64,000 bases of DNA from Saussurea involucrata. Its lineage: Eukaryota > Streptophyta > Magnoliopsida > Asterales > Asteraceae. The translations under genes were made by a program, and so were the position numbers. Shown here in pieces: positions 39,246 to 50,415 of the stretch. Below the pieces are notes generated by a model, which was not told the DNA's origin, searched no databases, and worked only from the letters and a program-made list of their open reading frames with translations. Every line of letters begins with the position of its first letter. The first letter of the stretch is position 1. The stretch covers positions 84,817,484 through 84,881,483 of the forward strand of contig CM066313.1 of assembly GCA_033807775.1 (NCBI GenBank). The letters run 5' to 3'.

Positions 39246-42014
39246 ATGGAGTTTGTGGATGAGCACAATGAAATAGCCATGCTTCAGAAGCCGAAACAAG
39301 CTGCGGGATTCCACGATATAGTCGATTTTCTCAAATCCTCGCACATCTCCTATGCACTCACGGTGAGCCCAACAATCTATATCGAACATCAGAAACAATT
39401 TTGGGAGAATGCCACTGTTAGTGTTGAAGAAGGGCAGAAGACCATACGAACAAGGGTTTGTGATAAACCCTTGAAAGTCACTGAAGAGGTTATTCGCATC
39501 TCCCTTCAGTTGAATGATGCTTCAGGTATATCTTCTATTCCTAATGAAGAACTCTTTTCTACTTTACAAAGAATGGGGTATGAAGGTCCCATTGGTGTTT
39601 TTAAATTCTACAAGTCAAAATTTTTCAACCAATGGAGATTTCTTGTTCATACCCTGATGCACTGTATTTCCAAGAAAACTACTGGATGGAGTGAGTTCAG
39701 CAGTCCCATTGCATATGCCTTGGTCTGCTTATCCACTGCCAGAAAGTACAATTTCTCAGCAATGATCTTTACTGATCTTGTATCAAACTTGGAATCCAAA
39801 AAGACCTTTTTCATGTATCCAAGGTTTGTGCAAGAAGTTCTTAACAAGGAGTTGATGGACTTACCTCAGTTCACTGAGGTATATGTACCCAAATCCCCTA
39901 AAGGGAAGGTTTTTTCAAATATGAAAAGACTTCCTAGGGACTCGGAAGGAGTTGACACACCATTGTTCTCTACAATGATGGTTGTGTCCCACCCCTCTGA
40001 AGGTATGGCATCAGGATCAAGGCCTTCATTAGATCAACCCACTGATGCCCAATCCCAACCTTCCATCTCAAAAGACATCCCACAGTCCATTCTTGAACAG
40101 CCCACTCCCACAATCACCAAAAGATTTCAAAGAAGAAAGGTGCACAAGGCTCCTTCCCTTGTTGTACCTACTCAAAGCCCTACGCCTTTAAGCCCTCAAT
40201 TGGAGCATTCTCCAATTGAGAATATCAACAGGGAAACCACAGGGGTGTCTCCCAACCTCAAGAAGGTGGTCTCTAAGGAGAAGGATGACCATATGGGTGC
40301 TAAGGCTGCCACTACTTCTGCTAGCACAGAGAAGGACAGTGGTAACATAAATAAGACCTTCCCCATGGCAACTCTAAATGAGAAATCATTAGGAGGACCC
40401 AGGTGCCAAGAAACCAAGGGGGCAGGTAGTGCTTCTGCTAGGCAGAAGGCTTCTGCTGAAACTTCCAAGGATCCTTTAAAGAAGGTTAATACTTCTAAAC
40501 AAGGTGAGGATAGATATAACTATGAGGAATTGATGGAAACCTTAGGGAATATCAACTTGGATGTCATGGCACAAAAGAAAGAGATTGAGCAACTTAAGAC
40601 TGTGGTCACCTACCAACAGTCTCAAATTGAGAAGCTCAAAAAGATGGTCACCAAGTTGCTGAACAAAAGGAAAAAGGCAAGGTTTGTGCTAAGAAGGAGA
40701 ACCTCAACTGATGATGCTCCCAAAAAGGGGGAGTCAGAGTCAGAAGCAGAACTGAAACTGAAGGGTCCACAAATTGAGGGGGAGACTGCTCACATAGAGA
40801 CTGAGATGGAAATGGACTATGCACAGTTTAAGGGGGAGTCCAGTGAGACAGAAAAGGGGGAAAAGTGTGTCAAAGAAACCAAAGCAGCAGAAACCACAGC
40901 AGCAGAAACCAAAGCAGCAGAAACCACAGCAGCAGAAACCACAGCAGCAGAAACTGTTAATGCTGCTGAGCTTGAACAAGCAGCAGAAACAGTTAATGCT
41001 GCTGAAGGCCAAACAGTCAAAGCAGCAGAAACTGAGAAGGAAGCAGTAACTACAACTCAAGCTGAAATAGATGAAGAAATTTACTGGATTATAAAGAACA
41101 GTATTGAAGCAGCATCACTACATGTACTAAGAGAAGCAGTAACAGCCATAGCAGCAGAAATGGTTATTGCTGCTGAAAAACTTAAAGCAGCTGAACCAAC
41201 TCCTGAGGCTGTCAAAACTCTTAAAAGAACCAAGATGATGTCCAAGAAAAGACCAAGAACCCAGCCCATAACTACAAAGAAGAAAAATGAAAAGAAACCA
41301 AGGGTGGAGTCATCTGCAGAAAAGGCCCAGGAGGAAACAGTGAAATCTGATGGAAAAGTTGCTGAAGAAGAAGTGGCAACTCCATCAGGGAAATCAGGCA
41401 ATGTGCAATCACAAACGGATGCCCAATGTGACTTGTACATTACTAGTGTTGAATCTAACCCAATTCCACTTCAGGCTGAACCAATATCATCTAAGGCTCC
41501 TGAAATCATCTTTTGGGACACTTTGAAAGATGGTAGAAAGGAGTTCATTAGGATAAAAAGAGCTGATGGAAAATTTGAAGTATTTTCTACTTGGGGAAAG
41601 ATTGTCAGAACTTGCTCAAGATCAGACTTAGAAGAGATGTTCAAAGTTGGGATGAAGATATATGGAAACATGCTGACTGAGCCAGGGATGTCAATCTCTA
41701 AAATGGTACTTGAATTCTTGTGCCAAATGTTCAAACCTGAAGCAGTTCAGCATAGGTTAAACACACAGTTTCAAGTCATTACCAACTGGATGCTCTATGA
41801 AAACTGTGGAGTATATGTCATCTCCCTTGACTCTGCAACTCATGAATACTATCTTGTAGATGAAATATACAATCACAGCATGAAGAGGCTGCAAGGAATG
41901 CTACACACTAAGCTGACCTGCAACAAGGATTCAGCAATGGGTAGATTCTTGGTAAAGAGGATACTCAATCAGAGTCTAGGCCTAAGTCCTAATCTGTGTG
42001 TACATGATGACTAA
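39246..42014 (+). CDS. Element C accessory protein (922 aa), function unknown
   Basis: Not Gag, Pol or a recognised envelope. Residues 1-230 form a globular domain with A-L-T-V-S-P-T-I-Y and Q-F-W motifs. I recall similar proteins near copia elements in Asteraceae annotations, under misleading names. Residues 230-420 are Ser/Pro-rich. A coiled coil lies at about 425-482, followed by a basic patch. Residues 545-602 are A-A-E-T repeats with V-N-A-A-E read from GTTAATGCTGCT. A lysine-rich, nuclear-signal-like stretch is at 658-688. Residues 752-922 form a second globular domain (F-W-D-T-L-K-D-G-R-K-E-F-I-R-I). No transmembrane segment or signal peptide is evident. The start at 39246 was chosen because the in-frame ATG at 39216 lies close to the predicted transcript start. 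Confidence 0.8.
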   Translation: MEFVDEHNEIAMLQKPKQAAGFHDIVDFLKSSHISYALTVSPTIYIEHQKQFWENATVSVEEGQKTIRTRVCDKPLKVTEEVIRISLQLNDASGISSIPNEELFSTLQRMGYEGPIGVFKFYKSKFFNQWRFLVHTLMHCISKKTTGWSEFSSPIAYALVCLSTARKYNFSAMIFTDLVSNLESKKTFFMYPRFVQEVLNKELMDLPQFTEVYVPKSPKGKVFSNMKRLPRDSEGVDTPLFSTMMVVSHPSEGMASGSRPSLDQPTDAQSQPSISKDIPQSILEQPTPTITKRFQRRKVHKAPSLVVPTQSPTPLSPQLEHSPIENINRETTGVSPNLKKVVSKEKDDHMGAKAATTSASTEKDSGNINKTFPMATLNEKSLGGPRCQETKGAGSASARQKASAETSKDPLKKVNTSKQGEDRYNYEELMETLGNINLDVMAQKKEIEQLKTVVTYQQSQIEKLKKMVTKLLNKRKKARFVLRRRTSTDDAPKKGESESEAELKLKGPQIEGETAHIETEMEMDYAQFKGESSETEKGEKCVKETKAAETTAAETKAAETTAAETTAAETVNAAELEQAAETVNAAEGQTVKAAETEKEAVTTTQAEIDEEIYWIIKNSIEAASLHVLREAVTAIAAEMVIAAEKLKAAEPTPEAVKTLKRTKMMSKKRPRTQPITTKKKNEKKPRVESSAEKAQEETVKSDGKVAEEEVATPSGKSGNVQSQTDAQCDLYITSVESNPIPLQAEPISSKAPEIIFWDTLKDGRKEFIRIKRADGKFEVFSTWGKIVRTCSRSDLEEMFKVGMKIYGNMLTEPGMSISKMVLEFLCQMFKPEAVQHRLNTQFQVITNWMLYENCGVYVISLDSATHEYYLVDEIYNHSMKRLQGMLHTKLTCNKDSAMGRFLVKRILNQSLGLSPNLCVHDD

Positions 42015-42076
42015 GTTTTGGAAGCATCATCTGAAGAACTTGACTTCTTTTCCTAAAAGTCAAGTTAGGGGGAGAT

Positions 42077-42778
42077 TGTTGGGAACTGAAGATATGCTAA
42101 GTATGGTTAGTACTGCTAAGTCTTCATTACTACTGCCAGTTCTTCGTTACTACTGCTGGGCAAAGTTACTGCTGCTAGATGAAGTTAATGCTGCTAGTTG
42201 AAGTTAGTGCTGCTAGTCCAAATTACTACTGCTAGACATGGTTAGTACTGCTGAGCTGAGTTACTACTGCTTGAAGACTGTGAAGGTTAATACTGCTGAA
42301 GGTTGTTAATGCTGCTGAGCCAAATCATCATTAATACTGCTGAGTTGATAAATTTGATATGCGATACTTTTGGAGACAAAGAAGGAATTGATCAAGATAT
42401 GCTTAACGAAGATTCAGAAGATCAATTTACTTTTTATAGTTATCTTGTATTTACTTTTGTATAAATAGTATTGATAGATAGCTATTAGAGATATATAGAC
42501 GAAAAAAGAAGATAGATAATATACAGAATTCTATATTCAAGAGTGAATTAACCTCAAGATCATAGATCCTATTTCTAGAGAAGTAGAAATCGTCTTGTTG
42601 AGCCTGTTCAACAAGATTGAGGTTTGGTGTAAAACTTGTGAGGTATAACTGTTTGATATATATACAGTTTATTGAATTTCTATTGATTGTTCTTTAATTG
42701 ATTTAGAGTTCTATTCCGCAAGATTCTCTAAATTCTGTTTCTAAGAAGTTTAATTCTTGTTAAGAATCGATCCTGACA
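42077..42778 (+). repeat. Element C 3' LTR
   Basis: Apparently identical to the 5' LTR at offset 6318, including the motif cluster and the TATA box (42460-42467). Confidence 0.93.
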
Positions 42779-43402
42779 CTGAGGGGCTCGGTGGAACCGA
42801 GGGCTTGGTGGGACTAAGCTAGTACAACAATTTTTACTCGGTGGGACCGAGGGCTCGGTGGGACTGAGCTTGTATTAATTACTCGGTGGGACCGAGGGCT
42901 TGGTGGGACTAAGCTAGTACAACAATTTTTACTCGGTGGGACCGAGGGCTCGGTGGGACTGAGCTTGTATTAATGTATTTTGTGTACTCGGTGGGACCGA
43001 GGTTCGTGCTTATATAATAATCATTATGTGGTTTGATATTCGTGATGATGGTGATGTTGCCTACTTGCGAGTAGGGGAGATATGCGTGGGGTTGCTACCT
43101 ACGTGCGTGATTGAATTCACTAAGCGTTTAGCTTACCCTTTCCCAATGTGTTGTTATTTCAGGTGCGGGCGGCAGTCGGGCGTGACAGTACACACATGGA
43201 GCGCGGAGTGTCAAATATTATTAAACTTTCACTTTTGAACCCTTGAATTTAGTTATGAAATTTTCCGCTGCATAAACCTTGTTGATGGTTTGAAGTAACG
43301 ACGTTAATTTTATTTAAGACGTGAATTATTAAATCATGGTTGTTTTAATGAAATGTATGTTTTAAAAATTTTAAATTTCCTTGTAATTTTTGGGATGTTA
43401 CA
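42779..43402 (+). mobile_element. Right part of the family A 5' LTR after element C
   Basis: Resumes with the duplicated CTGAG and the hairpin array (one unit mutated to CTCGGTGGAACCGAG), and ends at TTACA. It has fewer hairpin units than the 3' LTR, which explains a length about 45 bp shorter. Confidence 0.9.
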
Positions 43403-44199
43403 ACTTGGTATCAGAGCACGGCTTGAGTGAATCAAACACATCTCGGTGTGTTTGGTCTCAAGTTGCGACTAAGAGATCTTTAAATTCTTTTATCAAAATC
43501 TTTGTTTTAAATGAAAAGAGAAAACCCGTTGGGAACGGTGATCGTGGGCGCAGTGTGTACAGTCAGCCGACGCCAGCTGGGAAGGTAAGGAACTTAGTGT
43601 ACCTATTGCTTCCAGGTGTAGTGTACGCATGCTAGATTGCTTATGTGAACTGTATGGTACCGTATGCTGGTTTATCGCTTATAGGAACTCATGCTAGCTT
43701 TGATAGGTTGTTAAGCGAATGCACTCTAGGTTGTATGCAGTAGGAACTGAATAGCCTTAGAATATTAGATTTAATTCTATTGCGCAGCTCTTGTTTGAGT
43801 CCAACCGTTCTAGGATAGAGTCTCTTATTCGAACGTCTATTTGGTTTTACACTGTATACGACCGTGCATTCACGAGGCGACTCGTCAGGGTTAGTGGGGT
43901 TTCCGTGTTGGCAAGAGATAGTGGGTGATATGACCTTTCTAGAGAGTTAGGAAAAGTGTTTGTACGGGCTGGATTGGCTATATGTGTTTATTTGTGGTAA
44001 TCGACTACTTGAATGTCTCGGGACAGGACTCGAAAACGAGTAAGGATAGGTGTGAAGGGTAGTAGTAGAGCTCCTACTATCTGAAGCACAGGATCCATGC
44101 TTGAGTCGGGGAGAGTCACGAGGGAGCCAAGGAGTGGAGTATGAGCGTGGTAGGGTGAGTTATATATGCTTATAGATCTCTGAATTTTCTCTTTCTAGA

Positions 44200-45420
44200 A
44201 TGGTCAATACAAGAAGGAACAACGCGGCGACGCCGCGAGCCGGGTCGGGGATTACTGAGGAGCGTATTAGGGAACTGATTGCTACTGAGGTTTCCCACGC
44301 GATCGGGGAGGCGATCCCCGAGATCATCACTGCTGTTCGAGAGGAGGTGGTGATCCTACTGGAGGAGCGTATTGCAGCTATTCCACTGCCTGCGGAGGGT
44401 CATCCCCGTAACCGAGAGTTCCAATACCGGGATCTCTCCGCCTGTTCCCCGCCAGAATTTAAGGGAGACCTGGATCCGATTACCAGTATGCGATGGGTAT
44501 CTGACATGGAGTTCGCATTTTTGACCAGTGGCTGCCCGGACAACCTAAAGGTCCGTTTTGCAGTAAATCTACTTCGTGACGGCGCGAAGGATTGGTGCGC
44601 CACGGCATTGACGCCTGCTGAGCGCACTACCTTGACCTGGAACGAGTTTGTCACTCGTTTCCGTGCAGAGTATGTACCGCCGGTAGAGATGGAGAGAATC
44701 GCTAAGGAATTCCTAGAACTCACCCAGACAACAGAGACGGTAAAGGAGATGAACAGGAAATTCACCGAGATGGCATTATTTTGTCCCCAATATGCTGCCT
44801 CGGAAGAGATGAAGATGTCACGTTATAAAGATATGTTACGCACGGAGATCCGGGAGTTTGTTAGCACAGCACAGTACACTTCATTATCCGCCATGATGGA
44901 CGCCGCTCGGAGGAGGGAGCTTGAGCTGGAGACCCAAGCTAAGAAGCGGAAGGCGGCACAGCCAGTGACGCCCATCTCGGCAGTGCCGAAGCGTTCGAGG
45001 TTCACAGATACGCGCGCGGGTTCTGGGAGTGGCGGGTTTAAGCCCCGAGATACCTGAGTTAGGAGAGTTGAGGGGTGTTTTAAGTGTGGCCAACCCGGTC
45101 ACCTCAGCCGGGATTGTAAGGTTCCGTTAGTGGTTTGCTTCAACTGTAATCAGACGGGCCATGTAAGGGCCAACTGTCCTAGAGCAGGGGTAGCTATTGG
45201 GGGTGGAGCACAGAGGGCGCCTGGGAATGCCCCATTACGCATCACTGATGGTCGAACTGGTCAGCCGGGGGCGGAAGCGGCTCGAGGTAGAGTTCATCAG
45301 TTGACGGTGGATGAGGCGCAAGCGACACCTAAAGTGGTTACAGGTATATCCCTTTTGCTTCTTTCTTCTTGTCTTTCCGTTCCATGTCATGTATTTATTT
45401 TTGGTTCAGTTATACGTTAG
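44200..45420 (+). pseudogene. Family A gag, second copy, with a nonsense mutation
   Basis: Matches 1707-2927, but a GGA codon has become TGA at 45055-45057, just before the zinc knuckles. The product would be 285 residues without nucleic acid-binding knuckles. The intron is at 45344-45420 with the same donor and acceptor. Confidence 0.9.
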
Positions 45421-45905
45421 GAACGTTCCTAGTTAACTCGGTGCCTGCGGTTGTGATGTTTGATAGCGGGGCCACTCACTCTTTTGTGTCTCGCACTTTT
45501 AGCGAGGGTTTGGGTCGAGTTGTAGGACGATTGAGTCATCCTCTTGTTGTCGAGGTGGCTGATGTTAGGACCTTGACGGTCACAGACGTGTTTCGCGGGT
45601 GTACCCTAGAGATCTCAGGAGTGCGGTTTCCCATTGACCTGATCCCGATCGCTATGCGGAAACTTTGCGTGATTGTGGGCATGGACTGGATGGATAAATT
45701 TGACGCGGAGATTGTTTGTCGTCACAAACAAGTGCGAATTCGAACCCCAAGCGAGGGAGAACTGTTAGTTCAGGGAGATTCGTCTAGGCAGACTACGGCC
45801 ATATGTTCGGCTGCGAGAGCTCGGAGGTACCTCCAGCATAGTGGACAAGGATACCTGGCTTATGTGATGGACACGCAAGTTGGGGAAGCGAAGGAGGCTG
45901 AGTGA
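45421..45905 (+). pseudogene. Family A protease, second copy
   Basis: Same as 2928-3412 with a few substitutions (for example Gly to Glu near the C terminus). D-S-G is kept. It stops at 45903-45905 for the same reason. 45906-46001 repeats the scrambled RT scraps. Confidence 0.85.
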
Positions 45906-46001
45906 GCTTACGGTAAAGGATCGTTATCCTTTGCCAAGGATTGACGATCTTTTCGACCACTTGCAGGAACTTCTCGAAAAGAAGTTCATAAGTCCCAGTT
46001 C

Positions 46002-46919
46002 TCGATTCACCCGGGAGCTATAAAGAGGTACATAGAATTGTGTGGAGGTTACTGGTGGCTCGGCATGAAGCGGGATGTTGCTAGATGTGTGGAGGTATGT
46101 ATGACCTGTCGGAAGGTCAAGGCGGAACATCAACGACCACATGGGAAATTGCAACCGTTGGAGGTCTCGGCTTGGAAATGGGAAGATATTACCATGGACT
46201 TCATAACGAAACTCCCGAGGACTCCCTGTGGGAACGATGCCATTTGGGTGATCGTTGACCGTCTGACCAAGAGTGCACACTTCTTGGCCATCAGGGAGAG
46301 CTTCTCGGCGAAGAAACTTGCGGAGGTGTTTGTGCGTGAGATCGTGGCCAGGCACGGGGTGCCAGTTTCGATTGTCTCCGATAGGGATACTCGTTTTACC
46401 TCTCGGTTTTGGGAGAAGTTCCAGTCGGAGATGGGTACACGATTGCACTTTAGCACGGCCTTTCATCCATAGACGGACGGACAGAGCGAGCGAACCATTC
46501 AGACCCTCGAGGATATGCTTCGAGCTTGTGTCATTGATTTTGGAGGTAGTTGGGATCGGTACTTACCCTTGGCGGATTTTCCTACTACAACAGCTACCAC
46601 TCTAGTATTGGCATGCCGCCATACGAGTTGTTGTACGGTAGGAAATGTAGGACGCCCGTTTGTTGGGGCGAGGTTGGGCATCGGGTGTTAGGGAGTACTG
46701 ACGTCGTGCTGAAGACGACCGAGACAATTCAGATGGTTCGGAATCGTTTGGTTACTACACAAAGTCGGCAGAAGAACCTCGCGGAACAAGGTTGTTGGTT
46801 TGGTGGAGGTTCAATGGAGACACCGAAAGGGTTCCGAGTGGACTTGGGAACCTGAAGCGGAGATGCGAGAGAACTATCCGGAGCGGTTTGCGGGTGTAGA
46901 CTTCGGGGACGAAGTCTAA
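46002..46919 (+). pseudogene. Family A integrase and chromodomain tail, second copy
   Basis: Carries the same TAG at 46470-46472, the same frameshift near 46580 and the same deletion before the chromodomain tail as the first copy. All three lesions therefore predate the duplication. It ends at the TAA at 46917-46919. A sound polypurine tract follows (AAGCGGGGGAGAGT, ending 46936). Confidence 0.87.
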
Positions 46920-46936
46920 TTCAAGCGGGGGAGAGT

Positions 46937-49337
46937 TGTAAAGCCCGTGTCCCGGTACATATTTTATTTATTAATTATTCTAATTATTGTTAATATTTTA
47001 GTTAACGAGGTTTAGTCGAATCGGACCAAAAGGTTAATTGTGACAACTCTTGGGTTCTTGCAAGGAAAGGGATAAGTTAAGGGGCTAGTAGGGACTTTCA
47101 CCCAAAGTTTGGAAAGGGGTCAGCCCAAGGGTCGCCCTATCCCCCTTCCCCTTCGGTTTCACAGTAGCACCACCCCAATCGCAAGTCATTCTCCCCATCC
47201 CCTTCCCATTGTTGTCACCGGCGAAGTGAGTGCAAGAGAAAGAGAGAGAGATCGACGAGGAAGAAGAAAATCGAAAGGGAAAGGGAGGGTGGTCGCCGAC
47301 CGGAGAAGAGAAAGGGAGGAGGCTGCCGCCGCGTGGTTGCCGGAAAAAGAGAGGAAGAAGACGTCGGGTTTGGTCGGAAAAGAAGAGAAAGGAGACGCGG
47401 TGAGGTAGTTCCGTTTAATCTTTTTCGGTTGTTCTTTTGTTGTCTAAGCACCGCCGTAAACCGCCACCAGCCACCACCGCCACCGGGGGCGGCAGTGGGT
47501 GGTGCTCGGATGCTGCCCAGCGTGGCATGGCCCTTGTCTCAGTAAGCTTGTAGGTTTCCGGGTCTGTTTGATTAAGACATGGCTTAATGGTGTAAAAAAT
47601 TCAATAGTTACCTTTTTATGTAATTTTTAGTGTTCTGTCCAGTTCTTCAATCGTGCGTAACCTTTCCGTCATAACTCCGTTTGAGCCGAAACTGGCGCCC
47701 ACGGTTCAAGCTCGGGGTCGGGCACGTTTTCCGTGTTTTAGCGGAAAACTGGTTTGGCCTCTAGCTAGGTGAAACAGTGGCCGCAAGTTTGGTGATTCGT
47801 CATTTTATGTAAAATTCTGGAATCTGCCCTGTTTTTGCGAAGGCCATAACTTTTGACTCGTAATTCGTTTTGCCGTGAAATTGGTGCCCAAAATTTCCAA
47901 ACTGAGTTGGGAAGGTTTTTCGTGTCTTGTCGAAAATCTAATTTAGCCCGTAGCTAGGCCATATGGGGCTGTTTATACAGCCTGGTCCGAAAAACTTCCA
48001 GCTTTCTGTCACTGTTTTGTATGGCGCATAACTTCTGTTAGGAATGTCGGGTTGGGTTGGAACTGGTGCCGAAAGTTCCGTTTCGGAGTCTATTAAGTTT
48101 CCTATGTTTTGCGGAAAGACCAGTTCGGACCGTAACTTGGGCGAAATTGCCATGTTGTACCGAAAGGTCCGGTGTTTCGCTGTTCTGTGAACCACTTTTG
48201 TAAAATCCATATTAAATTATAGAAAAGTCGTTAAGACGCGTGCGATACGTCCCTGAAATCGTAAGACTGAGAACTTCGTATTTATGAATTTTAATTTCTG
48301 TATTTATCAGTTTTAAGGGGGTAAAACAGGTCCCGAACAGACCCGTATTTTTAAGCAAAAGCTGGAATATTTAGATCTAGTAATGTGTTAGGGGTCGGGA
48401 CTTTCCTTTGATATTTTTCATACGTATTTAGGTGGGAAAAAGTGAAGGAAGTTGCTGGGTTGGTGTTGCGATTCGTGAGCACGTCGTTTAGCTTTGAGGT
48501 GAGTTCTCTCACCGCGTAGTTAGGAATTTCATGTATGTCGTTATTTTGTGTTACGTGTGATTACGTGTATTTATGTGCTTACGTGAACTAGATGGGATGT
48601 GATAACTGGTTGTGATTTATTAGATTCGTATGTGGAATATATATATGCATGTGTACACCTCGGTGGGACTGAGGGGCTCGGTGGGACCGAGGGCTTGGTG
48701 GGACTAAGCTAGTACAACAATTTTTACTCGGTGGGACCGAGGGCTCGGTGGGACTGAGCTTGTATTAATTACTCGGTGGGACCGAGGGCTTGGTGGGACT
48801 AAGCTAGTACAACAATTTTTACTCGGTGGGACCGAGGGCTCGGTGGGACTGAGCTTGTATTAATTACTCGGTGGGACCGAGGGCTCGGTGGGACTGAGCT
48901 TGTATTAATGTATTTTGTGTACTCGGTGGGACCGAGGTTCGTGCTTATATAATAATCATTATGTGGTTTGATATTCGTGATGATGGTGATGTTGCCTACT
49001 TGCGAGTAGGGGCGATATGCGTGGGGTTTCTACCTACGTGCGTGATTGAATTCACTAAGCGTTTAGCTTACCCTTTCCCAATGTGTTGTTATTTCATGTG
49101 CGGGCGGCAGTCGGGCGTGACAGTACACACATGGAGCGCGGAGTGTCAAATATTATTAAACTTTCACTTTTGAACCCTTGAATTTAGTTATGAAATTTTC
49201 CGCTGCATAAACGTTGTTGATGGTTTGAAGTAACGACGTTAATTTTATTTAAGACGTGAATTATTAAATCATGGTTGTTTTAATGAAATGTATGTTTTAA
49301 AAATTTTAAATTTCCTTGTAATTTTTGGGACGTTACA
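46937..49337 (+). mobile_element. Family A 3' LTR, second copy (2401 bp)
   Basis: TGTAAAG to CGTTACA; the terminal ATGTTACA seen elsewhere is ACGTTACA here. Hairpins lie at 48657-48930. The target duplication TATGG follows at 49338-49342. Confidence 0.93.
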
Positions 49338-49342
49338 TATGG

Positions 49343-49612
49343 TGTTTGAATTCACTAAGCTTCGTGATTACCCTTTCCCAATAAATTGTGGTTTCAGGTA
49401 CGAGTGGCTCTAAGGCGTGACGGGTACACACTGGCGCGCGGGATGAGCTGGCTATTATTAGTTTTATTTATTAACATTATTTCCGCTGGTTTCTGGTTAC
49501 ATGAACAATATTTATGATTTTGCAACTGATATGTTGGGATTATTTAATGGGTTTTATATACGAAATGTTTAATTAAAAATTTTAAATTTCTCGAAATTTT
49601 TGGGATGTTACA
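49343..49612 (+). mobile_element. Family B 5' LTR, right part
   Basis: The continuation of 32173-34021. It contains the leader-intron acceptor GTTTCAG (49391-49397) and ends GATGTTACA. The family B primer binding site follows, again with TGGTATCAGATC. Confidence 0.88.
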
Positions 49613-50415
49613 ACTTGGTATCAGATCACAGCTTGAGTGAATCAAACGCACCTCGGTGTGTTTGGTCTCAAGTTGCGGCTGGGAAAATTTTCAAATTCTT
49701 TATTAAACCTGTTTGGGAATAAAAGAAAAGGGTAAAAACACGTTCGAGGAACGGTGATCGAGGGCGCAGTGTGTACAGTCAGCCGGAGCCAAAGGGAAAG
49801 GTACAATGCTTAGTGTTTTATTGCTTTCTAGATCATAGAGTATGCATGCTAGATTGCCTGTTGCTGACACTATGCGGTATGTTGGACTGCTTGCTATTAG
49901 GAATTTATGCTAATTATGATAGGTTACTAAGTGGATACCCTCTAGGTTTTATGCAGTAAGAGACTTATAGCCTTAGAATATTCGATTTAGTTCTATTGCG
50001 CATCTCTTGTTTGAGTCCAACCGTTCTAGGATAGAATCTTGTATTCGACTGTCTATTTGTTTTGCACTGCATGTAATCGGGTATTCGCGAGGCCACTCTT
50101 TATGATTAGTGGGGATTCGGTAGTAGCAAGGGTAGTGGTTGGGATGGAATTCCTAAGGAGCTAGGAAGAGTGAGTATATATGCCGGTGCGGGCATATGTG
50201 TGTAGTTGCGGCGAGAAGCTACTTGGACCCCTCGGGATGGGACTCGGAACGAGCGATGATAGGCGTGGAAGGTAGTAGTAGAGCTCCTACTACCGGAAGC
50301 ACAGGATCAGTGCTCGAGTCGAGAAAGTCGCGAGGAATCCAAGGAGCTGAGCGTGAGTGTTGTTGATGTGAGTTATTAGGTACTAATAACTCGTTGTATT
50401 TTTCTTCTCTCTAGA

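Larger units (their letters stand above)
35759..42778 (+). mobile_element. Element C: young non-autonomous copia-like element with an accessory ORF
   Basis: The two 702-bp LTRs (35759-36460, 42077-42778) look identical. The 5-bp target duplication is CTGAG (35754-35758, 42779-42783). The first copy of the host LTR (near 240) shows the empty site. Inside are a tRNA-Met primer binding site (36463-36474), gag, a stub of copia protease, a 17-bp repeat array, an internal promoter, a 922-residue ORF and a polypurine tract (TTAGGGGGAGAT, 42065-42076). Integrase, RT and RNase H are missing, so it must borrow them. Confidence 0.93.
34022..49337 (+). mobile_element. Complete family A element, second copy, inserted in a family B LTR
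   Basis: LTRs at 34022-43402 (interrupted by element C) and 46937-49337 enclose the internal region 43403-46936. The target duplication TATGG is exact on both sides (34017-34021, 49338-49342). Apart from element C and one hairpin-pair difference, the two LTRs are nearly identical, so the insertion is recent. The internal region has the same RT/RNase H deletion as the first copy. Confidence 0.93.

Noticed and set aside
40740..41060. Cysteine-rich reverse frame
   Set aside because: Reverse reading of the AGCAGCAGAAACC repeats of the accessory ORF.
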